35,181 bases of DNA from Candidatus Omnitrophota bacterium (GCA_029261095.1 JAJDBZ010000492.1:1-35181), one strand, 5' to 3'; positions 1-9,096 are shown, numbered from the stretch's first letter. Notes: generated by a model not told the origin, from the sequence alone. Translations and numbers: made by a program.

Positions 1-2
1 CT

Positions 3-1307
3 GGAACCACAAACCTGAGCGAAGGAATCGACACAGTCACGCTGAGATATCGGCTGAATGGTGGCGGTATCCAGACGGTCGCTATGGTGCGAGCCGGTTT
101 CGCAAGCCATGATGGTGACTATCTCCAAAGTGTCACATCGCAAACGGAAGGGACGCTTATCGAATACTGGTTCGAAACGATGGACGATCTCGGGTTGACG
201 GATCGACTGCCCGAAACCGGATCGTTTTTCACTGAGGTTGTGGGGAATCCAATTCCTTCCGCGTCTTTAATCACTATCACTGAGATCATGTACCACAGCG
301 ACCTTAGGGGAAACGAATGGGTCGAAATTCAGAATCTCTCTTCCCGATATGTGGATGTCAGCGGGTGGTCGCTTGGGGACAGTAGCCCGGAGCATCGCTT
401 CCGATTTCCAGTGGATCTGGTTTTGGCCCCGGGGGAGCGCTTGGCGGTCGCCGCCAATGAGTTCGTGGTCCGGGAACATTACGGCATCGACAATGTGGTG
501 GGAGATTTCGCATTCAATTTCGGAAATGGTGGGGATACGGTATCGGTTTTCAATTCGATAGGGACCCTGATCGATACAGTGGTCTATTCAGACCTGTCCC
601 CTTGGCCGGCCGCCGCCGATGGGGAAGGACCTTCGCTGGAACTGATGGATAATGCGACGGACAATTCGGACCCCGCAAACTGGCTCCCCAGCACCGCCTC
701 TCGAGGAACTCCCGGACAGTCTAATGGGGGGACAGGCATGGGACCCGCTGTGGTCATCAACGAGTGTTCCTACGACCCCAACGACCAGGGGACAACTGGC
801 GACTACAACGGCGATGGTATCGGTGAAGAGTCAGAAGATGAGTTTGTGGAGTTCTACAATACGACGGATACGCCCATCGACATCTCCGGGTGGACTGTCG
901 ATGACGATAACCCTGGAAACCTGAACACCTTCACATTTCCGATGGGGACGATCCTTGACGCCAGGAGTTATGTGGTTGTCTTCGGCGGTGGAACTCCGAC
1001 AGGGTTCAGCGTTCCGACTTTTATCGGACTTCCTCGACTGGGGAATGGCGGTGATCAGGTTCGACTCCATGACGGAACTCAGGAAGTGGATTCAATCGGG
1101 TTCGAGGATAGCGCGATCGGAACCCAGAATAATCTGATGGTCTCTTCGAATGGGGGTGTCGTGGCGAGGATCACCGATGGTTCTCCCGATTTCGAGGCTC
1201 GCGATCTCGGCCAGGTCACTGTAGGCGCCAGCAACAACCTCAACGGGTCGCCGACCCCCACACCCACCCCACCCCCACTCGACGTGTCGTCCTGGCAATT
1301 CTATTAG
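3..1307 (+). CDS. Secreted/cell-surface protein with two lamin-tail (LTD) domains, 5'-partial, C-terminal Pro/Thr linker
   Basis: The frame is open from base 3, so the 84 start is internal. LTD-like motifs 'ITEIMYHSDLRGNEWVEIQNLSS..DVSGWSLGD' and 'VVINECSYDPND..EFVEFYNTTDTPIDISGWTVDDD'. C-terminus PTPTPTPPPLDVSSWQFY. Confidence 0.8.
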   Translation, partial: GTTNLSEGIDTVTLRYRLNGGGIQTVAMVRAGFASHDGDYLQSVTSQTEGTLIEYWFETMDDLGLTDRLPETGSFFTEVVGNPIPSASLITITEIMYHSDLRGNEWVEIQNLSSRYVDVSGWSLGDSSPEHRFRFPVDLVLAPGERLAVAANEFVVREHYGIDNVVGDFAFNFGNGGDTVSVFNSIGTLIDTVVYSDLSPWPAAADGEGPSLELMDNATDNSDPANWLPSTASRGTPGQSNGGTGMGPAVVINECSYDPNDQGTTGDYNGDGIGEESEDEFVEFYNTTDTPIDISGWTVDDDNPGNLNTFTFPMGTILDARSYVVVFGGGTPTGFSVPTFIGLPRLGNGGDQVRLHDGTQEVDSIGFEDSAIGTQNNLMVSSNGGVVARITDGSPDFEARDLGQVTVGASNNLNGSPTPTPTPPPLDVSSWQFY

Positions 1308-1348
1308 AATCCCTGGCGCGACGATATTGCTCCACGGGGTCTTAGGAA

Positions 1349-2878
1349 GTGAATCCCATTACGGTAAAATCGATGACTAACCTCAACCTCTCCATGTTTC
1401 GCGCCTATGACATTCGCACTCCCAGTGCTCCCTTGACCGATGATTTGGCGGCTCGTCTTTCGAGAGCCGAAGCACAGTATTTCCGTGAGACCCTCGGAGC
1501 GAAAGGAGTCGTCTTAGGAAACGATGCGCGGCTTACCGGTCCTCACTATTTGAACATCGCCTCCGAGGTCTATTTGGACTTCGGGCTGGATGTGATCCTC
1601 ATTCCGGGCGCCTGTTCGACCTCGAAGTATTATTTCGCCGCCATGGAACACCCCGACCACGCCGCAGTCCTGATCGGTGCATCGCATAACCCCGCCGGAG
1701 ATACAGGAAGGAAAATTCTCGGACCGGGAGTCAGCCCGATTGCCAGACGGATCGGACTGATGGGTGGTCTCGACAGGATCGAGGAGTTCTATCTAAAGGA
1801 CTCGCGTTTAGGTTCCTCTTCACGCGGGAATCTCTCAGTCCACGATCCAACCGGAGAATACATTGACTACAGCATGAAACTGGCCGGTGTCGAAACAGGC
1901 GGGTTGAGGGGATTCCGAACTCTTCACGACTACCTCAATGGCGCGGCGGGTTACGAAATGATCGAGGCATTCAACCGTGCCGGGGCCGACCTCACTCCCC
2001 TTCATTCCGTTCCCGATGGCAGATTTCCATTAGGAGATCCAAACCCAGTCAAGGAAACAGTCATCCAGCAGGGATATCAAATTCTTTTGGACAGCGATGC
2101 AGGGATGGGAGTCTTTTTCGATGGGGATGGGGATCGGATCGATTTCTATCTGGGAGACGGGCGTTATCTCTCTTCGAGTTTTGTCTATGCGGCGATCGTT
2201 CCGGAGATTGCGAAACGCATTGGTGGAAAGACCCCCGAAGCGTTTGCCTGTCTCAAATCGAACCCGCTCGCGGTTGTGGAAATGGCCAAAGCCGGTTTGA
2301 AAGTTTCGGTCAACCGAAACGGACACTCACAGATCAAACAATCCATGGTAGAGAACCCGGATGTGCTTGGAGGTGTGGAAGAATCCGCGCACTACTATGA
2401 AAGGTTTTCTTACAGAGGAGCGGATTACTGCACCGAGAACACTCTCTATTTCGTTCTTCTGGTCTCTCGATTGTGGAACGAAGATCCGGATAGATTCGAG
2501 CGCCTCTTCGAGATTCAGTCCCGGACGGCCCGTGAACGGGAGTGGGGGTACAAATTCCCTTCTGATGAGGAGAGAGAATCTGCTCTTCAAGCGGTTGAAA
2601 AAACCTTTATAGACCGAGGCGCCAAGGCGATGAAAGAGACCTCTCACGGAGCCGACCTAGAAGGGACCCTGATGCGTCGCGGCCTCCCCTTCACGATCGA
2701 CGCGGAAACTCAAATCGCCCCCGATTGGCTCCAGGTCTGCCAAAGGGTGTCTCACAGCGAGGACGGGCTCGCCCGGTGGGAGGTTGTGGCCGGACGAGAG
2801 GAACTAGCAAATGAGGCTAAAGCGGAAATCGAGGGGATCGTCCGAACCTTCGGAGCCGGAGAAGAATATCAGGGTTGA
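1349..2878 (+). CDS. Phosphomannomutase/phosphoglucomutase (alpha-D-phosphohexomutase superfamily)
   Basis: MFRAYDIRTPS..., catalytic Ser loop 'GASHNPAGD', metal loop 'FFDGDGDRID', 'GGVEESAHYYERFSYRGADY'. Start could be GTG 1349, ATG 1373 or ATG 1397. Confidence 0.88.
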   Translation: MNPITVKSMTNLNLSMFRAYDIRTPSAPLTDDLAARLSRAEAQYFRETLGAKGVVLGNDARLTGPHYLNIASEVYLDFGLDVILIPGACSTSKYYFAAMEHPDHAAVLIGASHNPAGDTGRKILGPGVSPIARRIGLMGGLDRIEEFYLKDSRLGSSSRGNLSVHDPTGEYIDYSMKLAGVETGGLRGFRTLHDYLNGAAGYEMIEAFNRAGADLTPLHSVPDGRFPLGDPNPVKETVIQQGYQILLDSDAGMGVFFDGDGDRIDFYLGDGRYLSSSFVYAAIVPEIAKRIGGKTPEAFACLKSNPLAVVEMAKAGLKVSVNRNGHSQIKQSMVENPDVLGGVEESAHYYERFSYRGADYCTENTLYFVLLVSRLWNEDPDRFERLFEIQSRTAREREWGYKFPSDEERESALQAVEKTFIDRGAKAMKETSHGADLEGTLMRRGLPFTIDAETQIAPDWLQVCQRVSHSEDGLARWEVVAGREELANEAKAEIEGIVRTFGAGEEYQG

Positions 2879-2967
2879 GGGATGAAGGAGAGCCGGAATC
2901 GAACGACAAAGATTTCGGCCTTGCTTCAAGACCACCACGGAATCAATTCCGTGGCTACGCAAAGCAA

Positions 2968-2985
2968 AACCTGTTAAAACAGGTT
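2968..2985 (-). terminator. Candidate Rho-independent terminator of glmS
   Basis: Perfect 8-bp inverted repeat AACCTGTT-(2)-AACAGGTT. On the minus strand it runs into TTGCTTTGC, 24 nt after the glmS stop. Stem is short and the tail imperfect. Confidence 0.45.
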
Positions 2986-3009
2986 CCGATGGATCGTCAT
3001 CGTAGTAGA

Positions 3010-4833
3010 CTATTCCACAGTCACACTCTTCGCGAGGTTTCGTGGCTTGTCCACATTGCATCCTCTAAGCAGTGCTGCATGGTAAGCCAGAAGTTGGAGG
3101 GGGACGACAGCCAACAGGGGTTGAAGCGGCTCTAGGGTGTCGGGGACGTAGAAGACATGATCGGCCCTTGCCCGAATTTCATCGTCGCCTTCGGTGGCAA
3201 TGGCAATGACACGACCCCCGCGGCTGCGAACCTCTTCGATGTTACTCATGATTTTTGCATGCTGCGAATTCTTGGTGGCGACAAAGACGACCGGCATATC
3301 TTTGGTAATCAACGCGATGGGTCCATGTTTCATTTCCGCGGCGGGCATTCCTTCAGCGTGGATGTAGCTGATCTCTTTCAACTTGAGAGCACCCTCGAGA
3401 GCGGTGGGATAGTTGAATCCACGCCCGAGGAAAAGCCAGTTTTCGCGGTCGACCCATTCTTTCGCAGCGATACGGATGGAATCGGACAATTCCAGAATGG
3501 TTTGGATCTGATCAGGAATTCGTTCGAGCGCCCGCAGATAAGCCTGAAACGCCGATTCGCTCAAGTGTTTCCTTCTCCCGAGGTAGAGAGCGAGCAGGGT
3601 GAAGACCAGGAGCTGGCCGGTATAGGCTTTGGTGCTGGCCACTCCGATTTCCGGACCGACATGGAGATAGACTCCCGCGTCGGTCTCTTTCGGAATGGCA
3701 CTGCCCACCGAATTCACGATCCCGAGGATCATGGCTCCCTTCTCTTTGACTTCTCTGACCGCGGCTAACGTGTCCGCAGTCTCGCCGGATTGGCTGACTG
3801 CAATGACCACTGCTCCTTCTTCGATAATCGGATTGCGGTAGCGGAGTTCACTTGCATACTCGACCTCAACCGGAATTCTCGCCAACTCCTCAAGGAGATA
3901 CTCGCCGACGAGACAGGTATGCCAGGCCGAACCGCAACCAGTCAGGATGATGCGTCGCGCACGGACAATCTCACGAGAGAGTTGGGAAAGGCCCCCGAGG
4001 ACAATCTTCCCGTCCTCCAAACGCATCCTTCCCCGCAAGCTGTCTTCGAGACATTTCGGTTGTTCGAAAATCTCCTTCGCCATGTAATGTTCGAATCCAC
4101 CGAGTTCGATCTCCTCGAGGGAGTACTCCACATCGTCGATCTCTTTTTCCACCGGTTTGGCATCGAGGGTGGTTGTCCGAAAACTTTCACGGTCAAGGAT
4201 CGCCACTTCCCCATCGCCGAGGCGAACGATTTGAGTGGTGTGCTGAACGATGGCGCCCGCATCGGAGGCGATCAGGTACTCCCCTTCCCCGATGCCGATC
4301 ACAAGTGGACTGCCATTGCAGGCCGCCACAATTCGATCGGGCTCCTCCGAGGAGATGGCCGCGATTCCATAAGTTCCTTTAGTCTCTTTGAGCGCCGCGC
4401 GAACCGCATCCTCCAGATCTCCTTGATAGAGATGACCGATCAGCTGAGCTAGAACTTCGGAGTCGGTATCGCTCGAGAATTGGATGCCCTTCTTTTCCAG
4501 AAAGACTTTCAGGGTTTGATAGTTCTCGATGATTCCATTGTGAACGACCGCGATTTTTCCAGACTGGTCGCAATGGGGGTGGGCGTTCTCTTCCGTGGGC
4601 GCTCCATGAGTTGCCCAGCGGGTGTGGGCGATCCCGGCGGTGGAGAGGATAGGTTGCTGTCCAACCCGTTCTTCGAGTCGAGCAATACGGCCTTCGCTCT
4701 TCCAGACAGAGAGTTTTCCATTGGCCAGCGCAAGACCGGCGGAATCGTACCCACGGTACTCCAGACGCTTCAGGCCTTCCAAGAGGATAGGCAAGGCTTT
4801 TCGTTTTCCGAGATAAGCAACAATTCCGCACAT
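3010..4833 (-). CDS. glmS: Glutamine-fructose-6-phosphate aminotransferase (isomerizing)
   Basis: N-terminal MCGIVAYLG (Ntn Cys), 'LEYRGYDSAGLA', 'HTRWATHGAPTEENAHPH', SIS domain 'GCGSAWHTCLVGEYLLEE', C-terminal 'DKPRNLAKSVTVE'. Confidence 0.97.
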   Translation of the reverse strand: MCGIVAYLGKRKALPILLEGLKRLEYRGYDSAGLALANGKLSVWKSEGRIARLEERVGQQPILSTAGIAHTRWATHGAPTEENAHPHCDQSGKIAVVHNGIIENYQTLKVFLEKKGIQFSSDTDSEVLAQLIGHLYQGDLEDAVRAALKETKGTYGIAAISSEEPDRIVAACNGSPLVIGIGEGEYLIASDAGAIVQHTTQIVRLGDGEVAILDRESFRTTTLDAKPVEKEIDDVEYSLEEIELGGFEHYMAKEIFEQPKCLEDSLRGRMRLEDGKIVLGGLSQLSREIVRARRIILTGCGSAWHTCLVGEYLLEELARIPVEVEYASELRYRNPIIEEGAVVIAVSQSGETADTLAAVREVKEKGAMILGIVNSVGSAIPKETDAGVYLHVGPEIGVASTKAYTGQLLVFTLLALYLGRRKHLSESAFQAYLRALERIPDQIQTILELSDSIRIAAKEWVDRENWLFLGRGFNYPTALEGALKLKEISYIHAEGMPAAEMKHGPIALITKDMPVVFVATKNSQHAKIMSNIEEVRSRGGRVIAIATEGDDEIRARADHVFYVPDTLEPLQPLLAVVPLQLLAYHAALLRGCNVDKPRNLAKSVTVE

Positions 4834-4955
4834 GATGGATTCTCCCTAGGTGGATCCCCATGAGACAACTGGGATGGGAATGGAGTCTGACACTTTAAGG
4901 TTATCGGATAGATGATCGGATGGATAAATCAGAAAATAAATAAAGAATCGAAATT

Positions 4956-6443
4956 CTACTTGAGAACAATCCCCGAAAACTCCCGGTCCAACTCCACATC
5001 CACCCGGGTGGCATCCCCCTCCTCCACAACCACGTTTTGAACCGTTTTTGGACGATACCCCTCTGCGCTGTACGTGAGAGTATGAATCCCAGGCAGGAGC
5101 ATCCGGTGGTAGTCACCCACATCCGGGTCGGTGAAGACCTCGTGATCACGACCCTCGACCACGACTGTTGCAGGCAATGGCTGACTTGTGCGGGAGTCAG
5201 TGACGAGGCCGCGCACCCCAATGTGGACTTGCTCCATGTAGGACAACATGGATTCCCGATTCTCCTCCCAGAATTGTGGGAGGGTCGAGGATGAAGGCTG
5301 GAAGGGATTGCTGAGTTCGATGAGGACTTCGTTGCAGCCAAGCCATTCATAGTTCCAATCCTGCATCCCCCCATAAACCGAGAACCAGGAAATCCCGTTC
5401 GTGATCCCATCTTCAAAGAAAGGTGAATTGAACATGGGCGGGTTATTCATTGAATAAAGGCGCGAAATGTATTGGAACAAACCGTCATCGGGGGAAAACC
5501 AACCGGGCTGCGGTGGAATGGAAGGCACCCCTTCTCCGACAGAGAAATCGGAGTCGTAGGGGTAGTTCACAAGCAGTGCCCCCCCATGAAAATTGGCGGA
5601 GAGTATGGAGGAGTGGTTAAACCCGAAATTCATGACAGCTTGGACTTCCTCGGGACGACCCTCTGGAGAGTTGACGGGATCATCGACCCGGTCCGGAAAC
5701 TCGCGGTTCAGATCGAATCCATTGGCGTTCGTTCGGGAACGTGGATTCCTGGAGTAACCGTCCGGGTTCATAAGCGGCATGATCCAGATCTCGGTGCCAT
5801 CGACAATATCGGTGATACGATCGTCGGACCCATAATCCTCAAGCAAGAGCCCGATCAGATTGAGCATCAGCGGGACACCCACGATCTCGTTGCCATGCAT
5901 GGTGGAGAGGTACTTGAATTCGGGTTCGTCTTCCTCCAGATCGGGATTGTCCGTGATCTTCAAAAACCAGAGTTCGCGTCCCTGAACGCTTTGGCCAATC
6001 GATTCGATCCTGCAGAGGTCGGGATAGTCGATCGCCATCCTCTGAAGAAACGCGGTGAGTTGCTCGAAGGTCGGATACTGCGTTGCGGGTGTGATGAAAT
6101 CTTCCGCCAACCCCTTAGGAGGTTCCCAATACGGTAATTCGAGGTCGGGGACCCACTGAATCTCCCACCCTTCCAGGACGAGCTGCTGAAACTCGGATTC
6201 ATCCACCCAAACATCGACATGATCCGGTCTCTCGAGGTGGAAATCAAAGGGAATGTCAGTTCGGCTCAAGTAATCGAAGAGGTCATCGCCGATCCCAAAG
6301 ATATTGGCTGGTTCCCGAGGAAAATGTTCCTGCGATTCTTGGATCTGTTGCGCGACCGAAAGAGAGCCCGTAACAAGAAGTCCAAAACAAAAGAGGAACT
6401 GGCGTAACACTGTCAGCATGCAGATTGGTTTATTCACTCCCAT
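4956..6443 (-). CDS. Secreted M14 zinc carboxypeptidase with C-terminal carboxypeptidase-regulatory-like domain
   Basis: 'STMHGNEIVGVPLMLNLI' (HxxE), 'WIMPLMNPDGYSRNPRSRTNANGFDLNREFPD', 'NFHGGALLVNYPYD', 'VLIELSNPFQP'; then 'VRGLVTDSRTSQPLPATVVVEG'. Signal peptide near N-terminus. Start uncertain (TTG 6461, ATG 6443 or ATG 6419). Confidence 0.88.
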   Translation of the reverse strand: MGVNKPICMLTVLRQFLFCFGLLVTGSLSVAQQIQESQEHFPREPANIFGIGDDLFDYLSRTDIPFDFHLERPDHVDVWVDESEFQQLVLEGWEIQWVPDLELPYWEPPKGLAEDFITPATQYPTFEQLTAFLQRMAIDYPDLCRIESIGQSVQGRELWFLKITDNPDLEEDEPEFKYLSTMHGNEIVGVPLMLNLIGLLLEDYGSDDRITDIVDGTEIWIMPLMNPDGYSRNPRSRTNANGFDLNREFPDRVDDPVNSPEGRPEEVQAVMNFGFNHSSILSANFHGGALLVNYPYDSDFSVGEGVPSIPPQPGWFSPDDGLFQYISRLYSMNNPPMFNSPFFEDGITNGISWFSVYGGMQDWNYEWLGCNEVLIELSNPFQPSSSTLPQFWEENRESMLSYMEQVHIGVRGLVTDSRTSQPLPATVVVEGRDHEVFTDPDVGDYHRMLLPGIHTLTYSAEGYRPKTVQNVVVEEGDATRVDVELDREFSGIVLK

Positions 6444-6470
6444 TGGCTCGGCGGCGCTCAATTGACGCCC

Positions 6471-7727
6471 TCAATCGCTGTGGTGTGTCAGAATTCTACC
6501 GCTTCCATGACAATGTGGGCATTCCTCCGAGAGGAGCTGGGCCAGACTCTCTCCGGTTCGTTGGCGTGTGATTTGAACGAGTCCAATTTCGGAAAACGTG
6601 GTGACATCGCTGGCTGCTTTATCCGCGCTCAACCCCTTCTCAAGGATCTGCATCACCTGGCTGTTGTCTTTTTTGGTTTTCATGTCGATGAAATCGATCA
6701 CGATGATACCGCCGATCCCACGGACTCTAAGTTGTCGGATGATCTCCTCGGCCGCTTCGATGTTGGTTTGGCGAATCGTTTTCTGCTGGTCTCCGCTCTT
6801 CACGTTCTTACCGGTGTTCACATCGATTGCGGTCAATGTTTCCGCTTCTTCGATGATCAGGTATCCCCCGCATTTCAACCAAACCCTGCGATCGAGCGCC
6901 TTTTGAAGTTCGCGCCGAAATCCGAACCGTTCCATCAAACGATCAGGCTCGAGGTACTCTGTAACCTTTTTTTGCAGGAGCCTCATGGGAGAAAGCGATC
7001 GGATAAACCGGTCGATATGTTGTTTGACTCTCAGGTTGTCGACCAGGATGGCGTTGAAGTCTTTTGAGTAATGATCGCGGAGAACCTGCTCAATCGGGGT
7101 GAGTTCTGTGTGGATAAGCGTGGGTTTCTTGCATTTCTCGATCTCCCTAGTGATCGCTTTCCATTTGGTGAGGAGATCCCGAGCATCTCGTTCCAGCTCT
7201 TTCTTGGTGACTCCCTCAGAGCTGGTTCGAACGATCCATCCGAGGTCCTCGGAATTCTTAAGTCCGGTGAGGATATCCTCGAGGCGTTTTCGTTCTTCTT
7301 TGCTGACGATGCGCTTGGAGATATTGATCTTCTTGTGGTAGGGCATGAGAACCAGATACCGGCCAGGGAGAGACAGGTCCATCGAGAGTTTCTTTCCCTT
7401 ATCGGCGATTTCATCTTTCTGGACTTGCACAGCAATGGTTTGCCCGGATTTGAGTCGCGATTGAAGAGAAGGTTTTCGAGTCCTTCCCCTCGGTCTGTTT
7501 CCGGCAAAGGCATCATCCCCTGGGAGAAACCCATCTTTCCCGATTCCTAAATCGACGAAAGCGGATTGGATGTTTTCTAAAATTTTTGTGACTTTCCCGA
7601 TGTAGATATTCCCCACGCTGCTTTCCTGATCGGGACGATCGAGAATGAGTTCGACCAACCTTTCATCCTCAAAAAGTCCGATGAGGGTGTGATCGTGGCG
7701 GACACTAAACGAAATCTGTTTGGACAT
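6471..7727 (-). CDS. Ribonuclease E/G family protein
   Basis: 'GNIYIGKVTKILENIQSAFVDLGIGKDGFL' (S1-like), 'EEAETLTAIDVNTGK', 'IGGIIVIDFIDMK', C-terminal 'CPHCHGSGR' Zn-type motif. Confidence 0.93.
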   Translation of the reverse strand: MSKQISFSVRHDHTLIGLFEDERLVELILDRPDQESSVGNIYIGKVTKILENIQSAFVDLGIGKDGFLPGDDAFAGNRPRGRTRKPSLQSRLKSGQTIAVQVQKDEIADKGKKLSMDLSLPGRYLVLMPYHKKINISKRIVSKEERKRLEDILTGLKNSEDLGWIVRTSSEGVTKKELERDARDLLTKWKAITREIEKCKKPTLIHTELTPIEQVLRDHYSKDFNAILVDNLRVKQHIDRFIRSLSPMRLLQKKVTEYLEPDRLMERFGFRRELQKALDRRVWLKCGGYLIIEEAETLTAIDVNTGKNVKSGDQQKTIRQTNIEAAEEIIRQLRVRGIGGIIVIDFIDMKTKKDNSQVMQILEKGLSADKAASDVTTFSEIGLVQITRQRTGESLAQLLSEECPHCHGSGRILTHHSD

Positions 7728-7809
7728 TCATTAACCTTTGCGATTTCTAGACGGGGTTTTCCAATATTGGCTCAAGGCAAGAATAAAGCAAACATCGACG
7801 CGAAGGAAT

Positions 7810-7844
7810 GAGCGACACCATCAACCCGCCGACACGTGTCGCTC
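7810..7844. promoter_or_regulatory. Operator-like inverted repeat in the rng/hsp20 divergent intergenic region
   Basis: GAGCGACAC (7810-7818) is the perfect reverse complement of GTGTCGCTC (7836-7844). A nested perfect palindrome CGACACGTGTCG lies at 7830-7841. Confidence 0.4.
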
Positions 7845-7975
7845 CCCAAACCAAGAATCCAGAAAGAAATGCATGTAAAGTCTTAATAGTGCGCCATAAT
7901 GGCATAATCATCTGTTCGATCCATGGTCATCACACACTTAAATCCATTGAAATCAGTTAGTTATGATTTGGCATA

Positions 7976-8027
7976 CTCTTTTCTTATCTGAGTTTTAACC
8001 AGGCGTAATCGCCTATACAGAAAGGAG
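7976..8027 (+). promoter_or_regulatory. Candidate RNA thermometer sequestering the hsp20 Shine-Dalgarno
   Basis: CUCUUUUCU (7976-7984) can pair with AGAAAGGAG (8019-8027), 9 bp with one G-U, covering the SD. An internal hairpin AGGCG-UAAU-CGCCU lies at 8001-8014. A -10-like TATGAT at 7962-7967 would put the TSS just upstream of 7976. Confidence 0.5.
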
Positions 8028-8036
8028 ATCCGTATT

Positions 8037-8498
8037 ATGTGGAATCGAGAATTGTTCAAGGAGTTAGACCGCTTTGGCAGCGAATTCTCTCGTGGTTTTA
8101 CCCCACTCGGGTTCACACGATTTCCGGGGAAATTCGGTACTGAATTGGTCTCTGGACAGAAAAGCGTGTCATTTCCGAAGGTCAATATTCAGGATGATGG
8201 CGAGAAATACCGAGTGCATGTGGTCTCACCAGGTCTGGAAGCAGATTCGGTCAAAGTCACAGCGCAGAAGAATCGACTTGAGTTTTCGGGGCAGATCCGT
8301 TCCGAAAAACTCTCCGAAGAGGATCAGTTCCATCGAACCGAACGGACAGTGGGTAGTTTTCAACGTTCGTTTCGCCTGCCGACCGATGTTTCTGTCGATC
8401 AGATAACTGCCGAATACAAGGATGGCATCCTTAGCATCGAAGTTCCCAAGGCGGAACAAGCACTGCCGAGGTCCATTCAGGTAACGATGGCCAACTAA
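8037..8498 (+). CDS. Small heat-shock protein, Hsp20/alpha-crystallin family
   Basis: 'FPKVNIQDDGEKYRVHVVSPGLEADSVKVTAQKNRLEFSGQ...FHRTERTVGSFQRSFRLPTDVSVDQITAEYKDGILSIEVPKAE'. SD AAAGGAG upstream. Confidence 0.95.
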   Translation: MWNRELFKELDRFGSEFSRGFTPLGFTRFPGKFGTELVSGQKSVSFPKVNIQDDGEKYRVHVVSPGLEADSVKVTAQKNRLEFSGQIRSEKLSEEDQFHRTERTVGSFQRSFRLPTDVSVDQITAEYKDGILSIEVPKAEQALPRSIQVTMAN

Positions 8499-8535
8499 AC
8501 TCATCCGGAAAGCCAAGTCAAAGGAGGAAAGAATC

Positions 8536-8961
8536 ATGGCAAACGCCTGCTGCGATACCCAAGTCGACCAAGTCCAAGGAACAAGCGACGAGGTCAAGAA
8601 AAGCGATGCGAGAATCGTGGAAGAGGAGTTCTGTATCCCGCCAGTCGATGTATTTGAAACTGGCGAGGAACTCGTTCTCTTGATCGATGTTCCAGGAGTC
8701 GTTCGGGAGAATATTAACCTCACGGTTGAACAGAACCTGCTAACCATCGAGGCCAAACAATCTCCCTCTGTTCCAGAAGGTCATGTCAAATGGCTGTGGA
8801 AAGAGCACGAACAGGTCTCTTACCGGAGACAGTTTCGACTGGGTGAGGAAGTTGACGTCGAGGGAATCAAAAGCGAGTTGAAAAACGGGGTTCTCAAGGT
8901 CTCCTTACCCAAGGTGAAACCAGCTCAACCCCGACGAATTGAAGTCAGCACCGCTGAATAA
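8536..8961 (+). CDS. Small heat-shock protein, Hsp20/alpha-crystallin family (second paralogue)
   Basis: 'FCIPPVDVFETGEELVLLIDVPGVVRENINLTVEQNLLTIEAK...YRRQFRLGEEVDVEGIKSELKNGVLKVSLPKVK'. SD AAAGGAGGAAAG upstream. Confidence 0.94.
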   Translation: MANACCDTQVDQVQGTSDEVKKSDARIVEEEFCIPPVDVFETGEELVLLIDVPGVVRENINLTVEQNLLTIEAKQSPSVPEGHVKWLWKEHEQVSYRRQFRLGEEVDVEGIKSELKNGVLKVSLPKVKPAQPRRIEVSTAE

Positions 8962-9056
8962 GATGAGCTCTGGTGTGTCAGACTATTTCAACAAATAGAG
9001 GTGGTCATGATACACGAGAATAATCGGGGGCACGCCCGATGAAGAGAAGTGAAAAG

Positions 9057-9096
9057 AAAACGGCTCTCTTTCCTATCAGGAAAGAGAGCCGTTTTT
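9057..9096. terminator. Strong, potentially bidirectional intrinsic terminator between hsp20 (+) and rplU (-)
   Basis: AAAACGGCTCTCTTTCC-tatca-GGAAAGAGAGCCGTTTT(T). Perfect long stem with an A-tract on one side and a T-tract on the other. Confidence 0.93.

Noticed and set aside
2885-2960. tRNA-like T-loop (GTTCGATTCC on the minus strand) next to a possible anticodon arm GGTCT/AGGCC
   Set aside because: The T-stem does not pair (TGTCG versus CCGGC), position 33 is not U in the best anticodon-loop register, and no matching acceptor strand exists. Better explained as part of the hairpin cluster.
3157-4452. Long plus-strand ORFs (203 aa, 220 aa) opposite glmS
   Set aside because: They are exact antisense shadows of a clear glmS gene, with no recognisable domains. 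The same applies to the long opposite-strand ORFs over M14 (5472-6137), RNase E/G (6462-7067, 7071-7550), the TPR genes, and eboE/eboB (27850-28812).
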